The notes under the pieces: model-generated
What the model saw: only the letters and a program-made list of their open reading frames with translations
Databases searched by the model: none
What the model was told of the DNA's origin: nothing
Assembly (NCBI GenBank): GCA_023819375.1
Contig: JAMWDI010000001.1
Location: forward strand, 171,685 to 235,684
Source: Candidatus Omnitrophota bacterium
GTDB taxonomy: Bacteria; Ratteibacteria; UBA8468; B48-G9; JAFGKM01
Reading direction: 5' to 3'
DNA: 64,000 nucleotides
Translations under genes and position numbers: made by a program
In this document: positions 45,823-53,570 of the stretch, one piece after another
Numbering within the stretch: the stretch's first letter is position 1
How the letters are laid out: each line of letters starts with the position of its first letter

Positions 45823-47041
45823 ATTTTTTAATGATTAATGAAGAATTACTCCCACCAAGCCCATGAGAATTTATTAAACAATATTCTACCTCACATTTTC
45901 TATGCTCGTTAGGAACATAATCTAAATCACATAAGGGATCGGGATATTCATAATTTATTGTTGGAGAAATTATATTTTGCTCAAATGCCAAAATGGCAGC
46001 AACTAACTGCAGAACCCCTGCTACCCCCAAAGGGTTTCCAATCATTGATTTAATAGAGGTAACTGGAATCTTATAAGCTTTTTCCTCAAAAATCTTTTTT
46101 ATTACTTTAGTCTCAATATAATCAAGAAAAGGATCTGATGGTGCATGAGCAGAAATAAGGTCAATTTTTGAAGGTAAAATACCTGCATTTTGGATACTTT
46201 TTTTCATTGCTTCCTCAAATCCTTTTTCTATTATATTTTCTTCTGCACTTTGTCCATATCCTAATATTTCACAATAAATATGAGTTTTCCTCAAAAGAGC
46301 AGAATTTAATTCCTCTAACACAACAAAACCTGCACCTTCGGATAAAACACCACCATCTCTCATTTTGTCAAATGGCTTACTGATTTTTTCCGGTTGGTCA
46401 TTCTTTAAACTAAGCATTTTCGCTGAAATAAATCCTTCTATTAGCAAAGGTGTTATCGGGGCTTCAGCACCGCCAGCAATAGCAATATCAATGTTCCCTT
46501 CTTTGATTTCTTTAAAAGCAAGTCCTATGCTATATAAGCCACTGGTACACCCTGTTGAAATAGTACAAATATTACACTCACTTATATTTAATTCGTTAAT
46601 TATTTCACTTATTCCAGCACTTGGAGCCCCTGAAGGAATAAAATATGGACTAATACTTTTATGTTTTCCTTTTATAAATTTTAAATGTTCTTTTTCAATT
46701 AAATCCATGGCACTTGTGCTAACTCCCAATGAAATTAAAATTTTCTGAGTATCAATTTTTTTTAAGTCAAGACAGGCATCTTCAATTGCCATTTTAGCAC
46801 AACTTACAGCAAATTGGGAAAATCTTGCCATTCTTTTTATTTTTTTCTTATCCTCTATATAATCTTCTGGCCTGAAATCTGTAACTTCACCTGCAATTTT
46901 TACAGGTAATTCAGTTGTATCAAAAGAAGTTATTTTCTTAATACCACTTTTCCCTTCTTTTAGGGCTTTCCAAAAATTTTCTTTTCCTATTCCATTAGGT
47001 GCTATTACTCCAATCCCAGTAATTACAACTCTCCTGTCCAT
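45809..47041 (-). CDS. FabF-like beta-ketoacyl-ACP synthase with Cys-His-Asn active site
   Basis: 410-residue thiolase-fold condensing enzyme of the KAS I/II type. It retains the nucleophile C165 (STGCTSG), the first His H299 (SAHAPSDP) and NSHGLGGSN near the C terminus. The second catalytic His, normally in KSMTGH, is Asn (N336 in KSMIGN), giving a C-H-N set like that of KAS III. NAHGTSTP is also altered. It is clearly FabF-related but may have lost efficient malonyl-ACP decarboxylation or use another extender. No acyl carrier protein or other fatty-acid gene is adjacent; it lies between a radical SAM gene and the sensor kinases. Confidence 0.85.
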   Translation of the reverse strand: MDRRVVITGIGVIAPNGIGKENFWKALKEGKSGIKKITSFDTTELPVKIAGEVTDFRPEDYIEDKKKIKRMARFSQFAVSCAKMAIEDACLDLKKIDTQKILISLGVSTSAMDLIEKEHLKFIKGKHKSISPYFIPSGAPSAGISEIINELNISECNICTISTGCTSGLYSIGLAFKEIKEGNIDIAIAGGAEAPITPLLIEGFISAKMLSLKNDQPEKISKPFDKMRDGGVLSEGAGFVVLEELNSALLRKTHIYCEILGYGQSAEENIIEKGFEEAMKKSIQNAGILPSKIDLISAHAPSDPFLDYIETKVIKKIFEEKAYKIPVTSIKSMIGNPLGVAGVLQLVAAILAFEQNIISPTINYEYPDPLCDLDYVPNEHRKCEVEYCLINSHGLGGSNSSLIIKKYGDQ

Positions 47042-47044
47042 CTT

Positions 47045-48664
47045 TCAAAATTTTTTATTTATCCCTCCTATTTCTTCATATAATTTTTTACTATTACCTG
47101 AATAAAAATAAACTCTGTTATTTTTCAAAAAATCTTCAATTTTTTCAAAATCTGAATATCTGTAAAGCAGGTATGCATCATCTGAAATAGAAACTTCAAT
47201 CCCTAAACTTTTTATTTCCTTCTGAAATTCTTCTGTTTTTCGTGCAAATTCTTTAAAAGACATACCATTTACTTTATAAGGAAGTGGTTGCCACATTGTT
47301 GGAGGAAACAGGGCTTTAATTTTGTAATTCATTATTTTCAAAGGATATGTTTCTTTTTCTAATTTAAAATTAAAACGTTCTGGAAATTTAAACCAGACAG
47401 TTCCAGGATAAATTCCTGGAAATTGTACTAACACAGAATCAGGATAAATTTCTTTCAAAAAATTAATAGTTTCTTCTTTTGTTTTTTCTGTTTCAAATGG
47501 AGCAGGATAAATTAAACTTATTATTGTAAAAATCCCTGCATCTTTACACCTTTTCAAAACTTTTTTCATATCATCTTTCTTAACATTTTTATTCATCCAT
47601 TTTTTCAATATTTCTTCATTTGCTGTTTCTACTCCAAAAAAAAGTGCTTCACACCCAGATTTTTTAAGCAAGTTAAAGTCTATATTCAAAAAATCATTTG
47701 GCTGAGCAAAACTTGTGTAGGAAACTTTAATTCCTTCTTTTAAAATTTTCTCTGCAATTCCTACAATTAAATCTCCAGGAGTGCTTGAACCTGCAAATCT
47801 AAAAAGTTTAATTCCATATTTGTTATTATAAAATTTCATTTCTTCTATTATTCTTTCAACAGATTTTTCTCTCCTTTTGCCACTTTTTTTGGGATGAATA
47901 CAAAAATAACACGAATTAGGACATCCTCTGCTTTCGTCAAGAACAATCATTTTTATTCTTTCTTCTATTTTCCAGTATATATCAACGTCATAAAGTGGAA
48001 TAGGAATAGAATCTAAATTTTCTATATATTTTCTTTCAGTTTTAATAACTTTCCCATTTTCTTTAAATATAAGATTTGGAATATCTTTTAATTTTTTTTG
48101 GCCTTTTACAAATTTGACCAATTCAATAATTGTCTCTTCCCCTTCTCCATAACATAAAGCATCAAAAAAATCCCCTTTCTCAAATATCCAGTGTTCAAAA
48201 ATGTCTACCTGGGGACCACCACCAAAAATTTTCAGTTCAGGCTTCTTCTTTTTTAAGTATTTTCCAATTTCCATAGACCAATCAAAACCATCTCCTGCCC
48301 ATAGTTTAAATCCAACAAAATCTACTTTTTCATCTTCTATAATCTTTAACAAGTAATTTTTCAGTCTTTCAAGATAAAATCTTTTATTATTCTCTATATA
48401 TTTTGAAACTCTTTTTAATTTCAAAACATCTAAAAAAGATGGTCTTTTATTTTGAATAAATATTTTGTAAGCAAATTTCTCAAGAAAATCCTTAATTTCA
48501 TTTGTATATACTTCGTCAAAAACAGAAGGAAGATTAAAATCTAAAATTTTTACTTTTACATTTTCTTTTAAAAGACATGTTGCCAAAGAAGCAAGACCAT
48601 TATCAGGGACGAAATCTGATAAAATTCTTGGTATGCCAACAATTGAAATTAAAAGTCCTTTCAT
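47045..48664 (-). CDS. B12-binding-type radical SAM protein
   Basis: 539 residues with a B12-binding-like N-terminal domain (about 1-180: LLISIVGIPRILSDFVPDNGLASLA, seen as SDFVPDNGLASL, and FGGGPQVD) and a radical SAM barrel with the cluster motif CPNSCYFC (C248, C252, C255). A roughly 100-residue C-terminal region (LFPPTMWQPLPYKVNG, seen as FPPTMWQPLP) follows. Such proteins methylate or rearrange unactivated carbons; the substrate is unknown. The start is the ATG at 48664, 10 bases after a TATAAT and without a Shine-Dalgarno. It heads the operon with the ketosynthase and the kinases. Confidence 0.85.
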   Translation of the reverse strand: MKGLLISIVGIPRILSDFVPDNGLASLATCLLKENVKVKILDFNLPSVFDEVYTNEIKDFLEKFAYKIFIQNKRPSFLDVLKLKRVSKYIENNKRFYLERLKNYLLKIIEDEKVDFVGFKLWAGDGFDWSMEIGKYLKKKKPELKIFGGGPQVDIFEHWIFEKGDFFDALCYGEGEETIIELVKFVKGQKKLKDIPNLIFKENGKVIKTERKYIENLDSIPIPLYDVDIYWKIEERIKMIVLDESRGCPNSCYFCIHPKKSGKRREKSVERIIEEMKFYNNKYGIKLFRFAGSSTPGDLIVGIAEKILKEGIKVSYTSFAQPNDFLNIDFNLLKKSGCEALFFGVETANEEILKKWMNKNVKKDDMKKVLKRCKDAGIFTIISLIYPAPFETEKTKEETINFLKEIYPDSVLVQFPGIYPGTVWFKFPERFNFKLEKETYPLKIMNYKIKALFPPTMWQPLPYKVNGMSFKEFARKTEEFQKEIKSLGIEVSISDDAYLLYRYSDFEKIEDFLKNNRVYFYSGNSKKLYEEIGGINKKF

Positions 48665-48674
48665 ACAAAAAAAT

Positions 48675-48702
48675 ATTATATAATATGAAAGAATTCTTGC
48701 AA
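48675..48702 (-). promoter_or_regulatory. Probable sigma-70 promoter of the radical SAM/ketosynthase/kinase operon
   Basis: On the minus strand TTGCAA (48702-48697), 16-base spacer, TATAAT (48680-48675). A 14-base perfect palindrome ATATTATATAATAT (48673-48686) spans the -10 region and a 10-base palindrome AAGAATTCTT (48689-48698) lies beside it, either of which could bind a regulator. Confidence 0.55.
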
Positions 48703-48710
48703 ATTTTTTT

Positions 48711-48726
48711 TGGCACAAATTTTGCA
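48711..48726 (+). promoter_or_regulatory. Sigma-54 (-24/-12) promoter
   Basis: TGGCAC-AAATT-TTGCA matches the sigma-54 consensus TGGCAC-N5-TTGCW at every position; GG and GC are separated by exactly 10 bases. The predicted start is near 48737, 40-odd bases before the ATG at 48780, which has an AAGGAG ribosome-binding site (48767-48772). rpoN and an NtrC-type activator are close by. Confidence 0.9.
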
Positions 48727-48779
48727 TATATCCTTTTTAAGGAGAATTTTGAAACAAATTTACAAAAAGGAGAAAAAAC

Positions 48780-49853
48780 ATGAAAAAAGAGGATCAAAAA
48801 GAAAGATATACTATTCTTATTATTGATGACGAAATTGGTCCAAGAGAATCTTTAAGAATATTATTTAAAAACAAATATGACGTAATTACTGCTGAAAATG
48901 GATTTAAAGGATTAGAAATTCTTAAATCACAAAAGGTTGATATTGTAATTCTTGATTTGAAAATGCCACAGAAAAATGGGATAGAAGTTTTATCAGAAAT
49001 AAGGCAGATTAACAAAAATGTTCCTGTAATAATCTTAACTGGATATGGAGATATGGAATCTGCTAAAAAAGCAATGCAATATGATATTGTGGGCTTTGTA
49101 AGTAAGCCATTTGAGATAATAGAAATTGAAGAATTAGTTGAGAATGGGATAGAAAAAGGGAAAGTGAAAATTAAAATAGGTGAAATAAAAGAAAAAATAT
49201 TAAATTTAAAGGAAAAAATTAAAGAGAAAGAAGAGGAGATTAAAAAACTTTTTGAAACCCATAAAATTACAGAAGAAAATTTAAAAGAAATAAAAAAATC
49301 ATTAGAAGTTGTTCAAAATTATGCAGAATCAATATTCAAAGAATTATCTTCTGAAACTCAACAATTTTCACTTAAAGAATTACTTAAAACTGAAGAAGAA
49401 ATTGAAACTTGTTTTTCTATTATAGAAAATATTATTGAACTATCTATTGAAAAAGAGTTTGAGGAAATAGACGTAAATAAATTGATTGAAAACATAGTAA
49501 GTTTATTAAAAATTTTTACAGAAAAACAAAATATAGAATTTGAAACACTTTTTTCCAAACAACCTTTAAAAATAAAAGGTAATTTTTACCAATTAAATAC
49601 AAGTATCATTTCCCTTCTTTTAGAATATATTCGAGAACTTAAAAATGTGAAACAAGTGATAATTGAAACCTCTAAAACAGATGATAGTGCAAAAATAAAA
49701 TTCAAACTAAAAACTGAAGAGGAAGAAATTTCTGAAAAAAATTATTTTTTAGAAATGATGGAAGAAGTAGTAAAAAGATATCATGGAAAATTGGAAATTA
49801 CTACAAATATTGAAAAAGAAATTCACATTTCAATAATTTTTCCTATCTCTTAA
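48780..49853 (+). CDS. Response regulator with coiled coil and degenerate kinase-like C terminus
   Basis: 357 residues. The receiver domain is intact (D16-D17-E18, phosphoacceptor D59, T87, K109). It is followed by a Lys/Glu-rich coiled coil (about 120-185) and a 170-residue segment that resembles a DHp plus GHKL ATPase module (about 190-357) but lacks a phosphoacceptor His, N-box Asn and DxGxG motif. There is no DNA-binding or GGDEF output domain. Output may be protein binding (inference). The gene follows a perfect sigma-54 promoter and its last 24 bases overlap the convergent rpoN gene. Confidence 0.85.
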   Translation: MKKEDQKERYTILIIDDEIGPRESLRILFKNKYDVITAENGFKGLEILKSQKVDIVILDLKMPQKNGIEVLSEIRQINKNVPVIILTGYGDMESAKKAMQYDIVGFVSKPFEIIEIEELVENGIEKGKVKIKIGEIKEKILNLKEKIKEKEEEIKKLFETHKITEENLKEIKKSLEVVQNYAESIFKELSSETQQFSLKELLKTEEEIETCFSIIENIIELSIEKEFEEIDVNKLIENIVSLLKIFTEKQNIEFETLFSKQPLKIKGNFYQLNTSIISLLLEYIRELKNVKQVIIETSKTDDSAKIKFKLKTEEEEISEKNYFLEMMEEVVKRYHGKLEITTNIEKEIHISIIFPIS

Positions 49854-51053
49854 ATATGAATTTAAAATTTTCAACTGATTTCTATATTTATTTACAGTTC
49901 TTCTTGAAATTTTAATGCCCATATATCCTAATTTCAATGCAATTTCTTTATCGGTTAAGGGATCTTTTTCATTTTCGATAATTTCTTTAATTTTTTTCAT
50001 AATAAACTGCTTACTGTAATAATGTTTAAATTCTGGTGTAAATAAATCTTTTATTTTCAGAAGGCCGACAGGAGATAGTAGATATTTTCCATTTATAGCC
50101 CTGCTAATAGTTGAAATACTTACATTCATTTTTTCAGCAATATCTTTTTCTTTCAAAGGTAATAAGTCACCAGTTTCAAAAAATTCACTTTGATAATTTA
50201 TTATTTCTTCAAAAACTTTTTCCAGAAATTTTTTTCTTTTTTCAATCATTTCAATTATCAATTTTACTTTTTTGATCTTATCCTCAAAAAATTTTTTTTC
50301 TTTTGCAGAGAGAAAGGGAAAATTTACATACTTCTCATAATCTGTTTCTATTTTTATATATGAAGAAATTTTGTCATCTAAATAAACTTTAAATTTACCA
50401 TCAATTTTTTCTATTCTACCTTCAGGTATAATTCTTTTAATGATTTTTCTTTTATCACTAATTGGATATGGGTTTAATTTTTTTAATTTTTCAAAAGCAA
50501 ACTTCACATCTTCTTCACTTATTCCCATTTTATTACTGATTTCTTTAAAATTCTTTTTTATAAGTATATCCCAATACTTATCAACCATTTCATCTAAAAT
50601 CCAATCTTTATGATATCTTCTAATTTGAATTAAAAAACATTCTTTCAAGTTTCGCGCTCCTACCCCTGCTGGTTCCAAGGATTGAACAATTTTTAAAGTT
50701 TTTTCAACCTCTTCAATATCTACTTTCAAAATTTCTGCGACTTCCTTTAACTCCATCTTTAAATAACCATTTTCTTCAAGATTCATAATTATAAACTCTG
50801 CTATTTTTTCCATTTTTTCAGGAATATCCATCAGTTTAATTTGTTCCATTAATTCTTCTGTAAAAGGGATTTCTAATGGAATTTCATTAAAGTCAATATT
50901 TCCATAATTAAATTGTAAAAAAGGATTTTCTTCTGATTCCTTTTTTAAAAATTCTATAAGAGTATAAAGAGGAAAAGCAATAAATTTTGAAAATTGTATT
51001 TGCAATTGTAAAAGTTGTGGTTTAATTTTAAGTTCAAATTTTCTACTTTCCAT
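49830..51053 (-). CDS. rpoN: RNA polymerase sigma-54 factor
   Basis: 407 residues. Region I is Gln/Leu-rich (KIKPQLLQLQIQFSKF, seen as KPQLLQLQIQ) and binds activators. A short region II is followed by the core-binding region (about 60-190), a DNA-binding helix-turn-helix (KDIAEKMNVSISTISRAI, seen as MNVSISTISRA) and the RpoN box near the C terminus (SRRTVNKYR; canonical ARRTVAKYR). It is somewhat shorter than the E. coli protein (477), mainly in region II. It is monocistronic, converges with the sigma-54-dependent regulator gene by a 24-base overlap and is divergent from rnfB. Its own promoter is not clear. Confidence 0.96.
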   Translation of the reverse strand: MESRKFELKIKPQLLQLQIQFSKFIAFPLYTLIEFLKKESEENPFLQFNYGNIDFNEIPLEIPFTEELMEQIKLMDIPEKMEKIAEFIIMNLEENGYLKMELKEVAEILKVDIEEVEKTLKIVQSLEPAGVGARNLKECFLIQIRRYHKDWILDEMVDKYWDILIKKNFKEISNKMGISEEDVKFAFEKLKKLNPYPISDKRKIIKRIIPEGRIEKIDGKFKVYLDDKISSYIKIETDYEKYVNFPFLSAKEKKFFEDKIKKVKLIIEMIEKRKKFLEKVFEEIINYQSEFFETGDLLPLKEKDIAEKMNVSISTISRAINGKYLLSPVGLLKIKDLFTPEFKHYYSKQFIMKKIKEIIENEKDPLTDKEIALKLGYMGIKISRRTVNKYRNQLKILNSYLRDRKNY

Positions 51054-51093
51054 ATAATTTAGTATTATTTTACTATTTCTTCAAAGAATAGTG

Positions 51094-51099
51094 TATAAT
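51094..51099 (+). promoter_or_regulatory. Probable -10 element for rnfB-truA-murB-ddl-fts run
   Basis: TATAAT preceded by TG at 51092-51093; no clear -35 box 16-18 bases upstream. The predicted leader of about 16 bases contains AAGGAA (51109-51114). Confidence 0.45.
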
Positions 51100-51121
51100 A
51101 AAATAAAAAAGGAATTTGACG

Positions 51122-51919
51122 ATGATAATCTCAATAATTGTGGTTGGTTGTCTTGGTTTATTTTTTGGAATTTTTTTAACTATTATTTATTCAAAATTTA
51201 AAACAGAAGAAAATCCTTTTTTTTCTAAAATTTACTCTCTTTTACCTAAAGCAAATTGTGGAGGATGTGGTTTTGCAGGATGTAATGATTTTGCTGAAAA
51301 TTTAATAGATGGTAAAACAACTCCTGAAAGATGTGTTATGTTAAATGAAGAATCTATCATAGAAGTATGTAATTTATTAGGAATTAAAAATGAAAGAAGA
51401 GAAAGAAATATTGCTAGAATTTGTTGTTATGGTGGAGATAATGCAAAAAAGAAATTTGAATATACAAGTTTTAGAACCTGCTCTGCTGTAAATGCAATTT
51501 TTGAAACAAATCTTGAATGTCCCTATGGATGTATTGGCTTTGGTGACTGTATCAGAATTTGTCCTGTAAATGCTATTAGTTTGAATGAAAAGAATATACC
51601 TGAAATTAATGAAGAAATTTGTATTGGATGTGGCAAATGTATTGAAATATGTCCTAAAAAAATAATAAAATTAATACCCTCAAATAAGAAAGTATATGTT
51701 GCCTGTTCTTCAAAAGATAAAGGAGCAGTTGTTGTTAAAATATGTCAATCTGGTTGTATTGGATGCGGTAAATGCTCTAAGAGCTGTCCTCAAAATGCTA
51801 TAAAAATTGAAGATAACCTTGCCATAATTGATTATGAGAAATGTAATAATTGCGGTAAATGTGTGGAAGAATGTCCGAGAAAAATAATCTTTATTTCAAA
51901 AATTTCAATTCTAGCATAA
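51122..51919 (+). CDS. rnfB: RnfB-like polyferredoxin (electron transport complex subunit B)
   Basis: 265 residues: an N-terminal membrane helix (2-23), the Fe-S domain CGGCGFAGC...C (C46, C49, C54, C71), and three ferredoxin-type cysteine groups (about 135-155, 168-185, 210-260; for example CIGCGKCIEICP and CNNCGKCVEECP). It matches RnfB, which passes electrons from ferredoxin into the Rnf Na+/H+ pump. The other rnf genes (A, C, D, E, G) are absent from the window. The start is the ATG at 51122, correctly spaced from AAGGAA; the TTG six bases earlier is less likely. It is followed directly by truA. Confidence 0.9.
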   Translation: MIISIIVVGCLGLFFGIFLTIIYSKFKTEENPFFSKIYSLLPKANCGGCGFAGCNDFAENLIDGKTTPERCVMLNEESIIEVCNLLGIKNERRERNIARICCYGGDNAKKKFEYTSFRTCSAVNAIFETNLECPYGCIGFGDCIRICPVNAISLNEKNIPEINEEICIGCGKCIEICPKKIIKLIPSNKKVYVACSSKDKGAVVVKICQSGCIGCGKCSKSCPQNAIKIEDNLAIIDYEKCNNCGKCVEECPRKIIFISKISILA

Positions 51920-52675
51920 ATGGAAGAGAAAAATTTCAAAATTATTGTTTCTTTTGCAGGTAAGGATTATTATGGATGGCAAAAACAAAAAGACAAAAAT
52001 ACTGTTCAGGAAAAAATAGAAAAAGCCCTTCAAGAAATATTTAAATTTAATGTCAAAGTAAATGGATGTGGCAGAACAGACAGTAAGGCTCATGGAATTA
52101 ATTATGTAGCCAACTTTAAAGTTAAAACAAGATTAAAACCTGAAAATATTAAAAATGCTTTAAATTCAAAATTACCTTCTTCTATCTATGTAAAAGATGT
52201 TATTGAAGTTCCACCTGAGTTCCATGCAAGATATTCAGCAAAAAGGAAGATTTATAGATATATAATTTCACTTCAAAAAACCCCATTCCTTGAAGATTTT
52301 GCCTATTATTTAAAAGAAAAGGTTGATATTGAAAAAATGAAAGAAATATCAAAACTTTTCATCGGAAAACATGATTTTAAATCATTTCAATCTTCTGGAA
52401 GTAACATAAAAAATACAGTAAGAGAAATCTATAATATTGATATTAAAAAAGAAAAATTTTTTCTTGATGAAGATGTTGAATTAATTATAATTGATATTGA
52501 AGGTAGTGGCTTTTTATATAAAATGGTAAGGAATATGATAGGGACTCTAATTTATGCTGGAACAGGTAAAATTGAAATAGAAAAAGTTAAAGAAATTATT
52601 GAAAAAAAAGATAGAAAATTAGCCCCCCCTCCTGTTCCAGCAAAAGGTTTATTTTTCAAATATGCAAAATACTGA
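51920..52675 (+). CDS. truA: tRNA pseudouridine synthase A
   Basis: Converts U38-U40 of the tRNA anticodon stem-loop to pseudouridine. The 251-residue product has FAGKDYYGWQKQ, the catalytic-Asp motif GCGRTDSKAHG (D53; usual form GRTDxGVHA, so G-V is changed to K-A), FHARYSAKRKIYRY and the C-terminal LAPPPVPAKGL. The ATG immediately follows the rnfB stop and the 3' end overlaps murB by 14 bases. Confidence 0.95.
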   Translation: MEEKNFKIIVSFAGKDYYGWQKQKDKNTVQEKIEKALQEIFKFNVKVNGCGRTDSKAHGINYVANFKVKTRLKPENIKNALNSKLPSSIYVKDVIEVPPEFHARYSAKRKIYRYIISLQKTPFLEDFAYYLKEKVDIEKMKEISKLFIGKHDFKSFQSSGSNIKNTVREIYNIDIKKEKFFLDEDVELIIIDIEGSGFLYKMVRNMIGTLIYAGTGKIEIEKVKEIIEKKDRKLAPPPVPAKGLFFKYAKY

Positions 52676-53570
52676 TATAAAAAATATCTTGAAAAATGAA
52701 TTTAAAGGTAAGTTTCTTGAGAATTTCCCACTTTCAGAATATACTAGTTTCAAATGTGGTGGCAATGCAAAATATCTTGTATATCCAGAAAATATTGAAG
52801 ATGTTTTCAAAATTGTAAAATTTGCAAAGATTTTTAACGAAAAAATTTTAATTCTTGGTAAAGGGACAAATGTTCTTATAAGTGATAAAGGATTTGATGG
52901 TATTGTAATTTCAACATTGAAAATGGAAAAATATACTATTAGAGAAAACACAATTATCTGTGAATGCGGACTCCTTTTAGCAAATTTATTAAAAATATGT
53001 ATTAAAAACTCTTTTTCAGGACTTGAATTTCTTGCAGGAATTCCTGGAACTGTTGGTGGTGGAGTAAAATGCAATGCAGGTTTAAAAAAAGAATATTTAT
53101 CAGATAGGATCTTGTTTGTGGAATATATTGATTTTGAAAAATTGGATGTTTTCAAAAAAGAAAGAAAAGAAATTTTTTTTGATTATAGAAAAAGTGAATT
53201 CAATGAAAACTCATTTATATGGAAAACAGGAATAACTGTAGAAAATGACGATGCTAAAAAAATAAAGAAGAAAATTAAAGAGTATATGAATAAAAGAATA
53301 AAAACTCAACCTTTAGGTTATAGTGCAGGAAGTATTTTTAAAAATCCTTATCCATACTATGCTGGAAATTTAATTGAAAAATGTGGTCTTAAAGGTTATT
53401 CCTTAGGAAATTGTTTTATTTCACCTAAACATGCAAACTTTATAATTAATAAAGGAAAAGCAAAAGCAGAGGATATTTACAAATTAATAAAACTGGTTCA
53501 AAATAAAGTTAAGGAAAAATTCAATATTGAATTGGAACTTGAAATAAATTTAATTGGAGAATTTGAATGA
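52662..53570 (+). CDS. murB: UDP-N-acetylenolpyruvoylglucosamine reductase
   Basis: FAD enzyme completing UDP-MurNAc. The 302-residue product has the FAD segment ILGKGTNVLISDKG, LAGIPGTVGG, and catalytic residues Y175-R176 (DYRKSEF), S224 (SAGSIFKNP) and E294 (LELEINLIG). It is the shorter type that includes the YRxSxF Tyr-loop region but resembles Gram-positive (type II) enzymes in length. It is coupled to truA and ddl by overlaps of 14 and 4 bases. murC, which often precedes it, is not present. Confidence 0.96.
   Translation: MQNTDIKNILKNEFKGKFLENFPLSEYTSFKCGGNAKYLVYPENIEDVFKIVKFAKIFNEKILILGKGTNVLISDKGFDGIVISTLKMEKYTIRENTIICECGLLLANLLKICIKNSFSGLEFLAGIPGTVGGGVKCNAGLKKEYLSDRILFVEYIDFEKLDVFKKERKEIFFDYRKSEFNENSFIWKTGITVENDDAKKIKKKIKEYMNKRIKTQPLGYSAGSIFKNPYPYYAGNLIEKCGLKGYSLGNCFISPKHANFIINKGKAKAEDIYKLIKLVQNKVKEKFNIELELEINLIGEFE

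Noticed and set aside
46365-46748. 127-codon plus-strand frame inside the ketosynthase gene
   Set aside because: Shadow frame opposite conserved ketosynthase sequence, without motif or ribosome-binding site.
48665-48710. Enhancer sites for the NtrC-like activator
   Set aside because: Two short palindromes occur (48673-48686, 48689-48698), but they are A/T-only or overlap the opposite promoter, so I could not assign them as activator sites.
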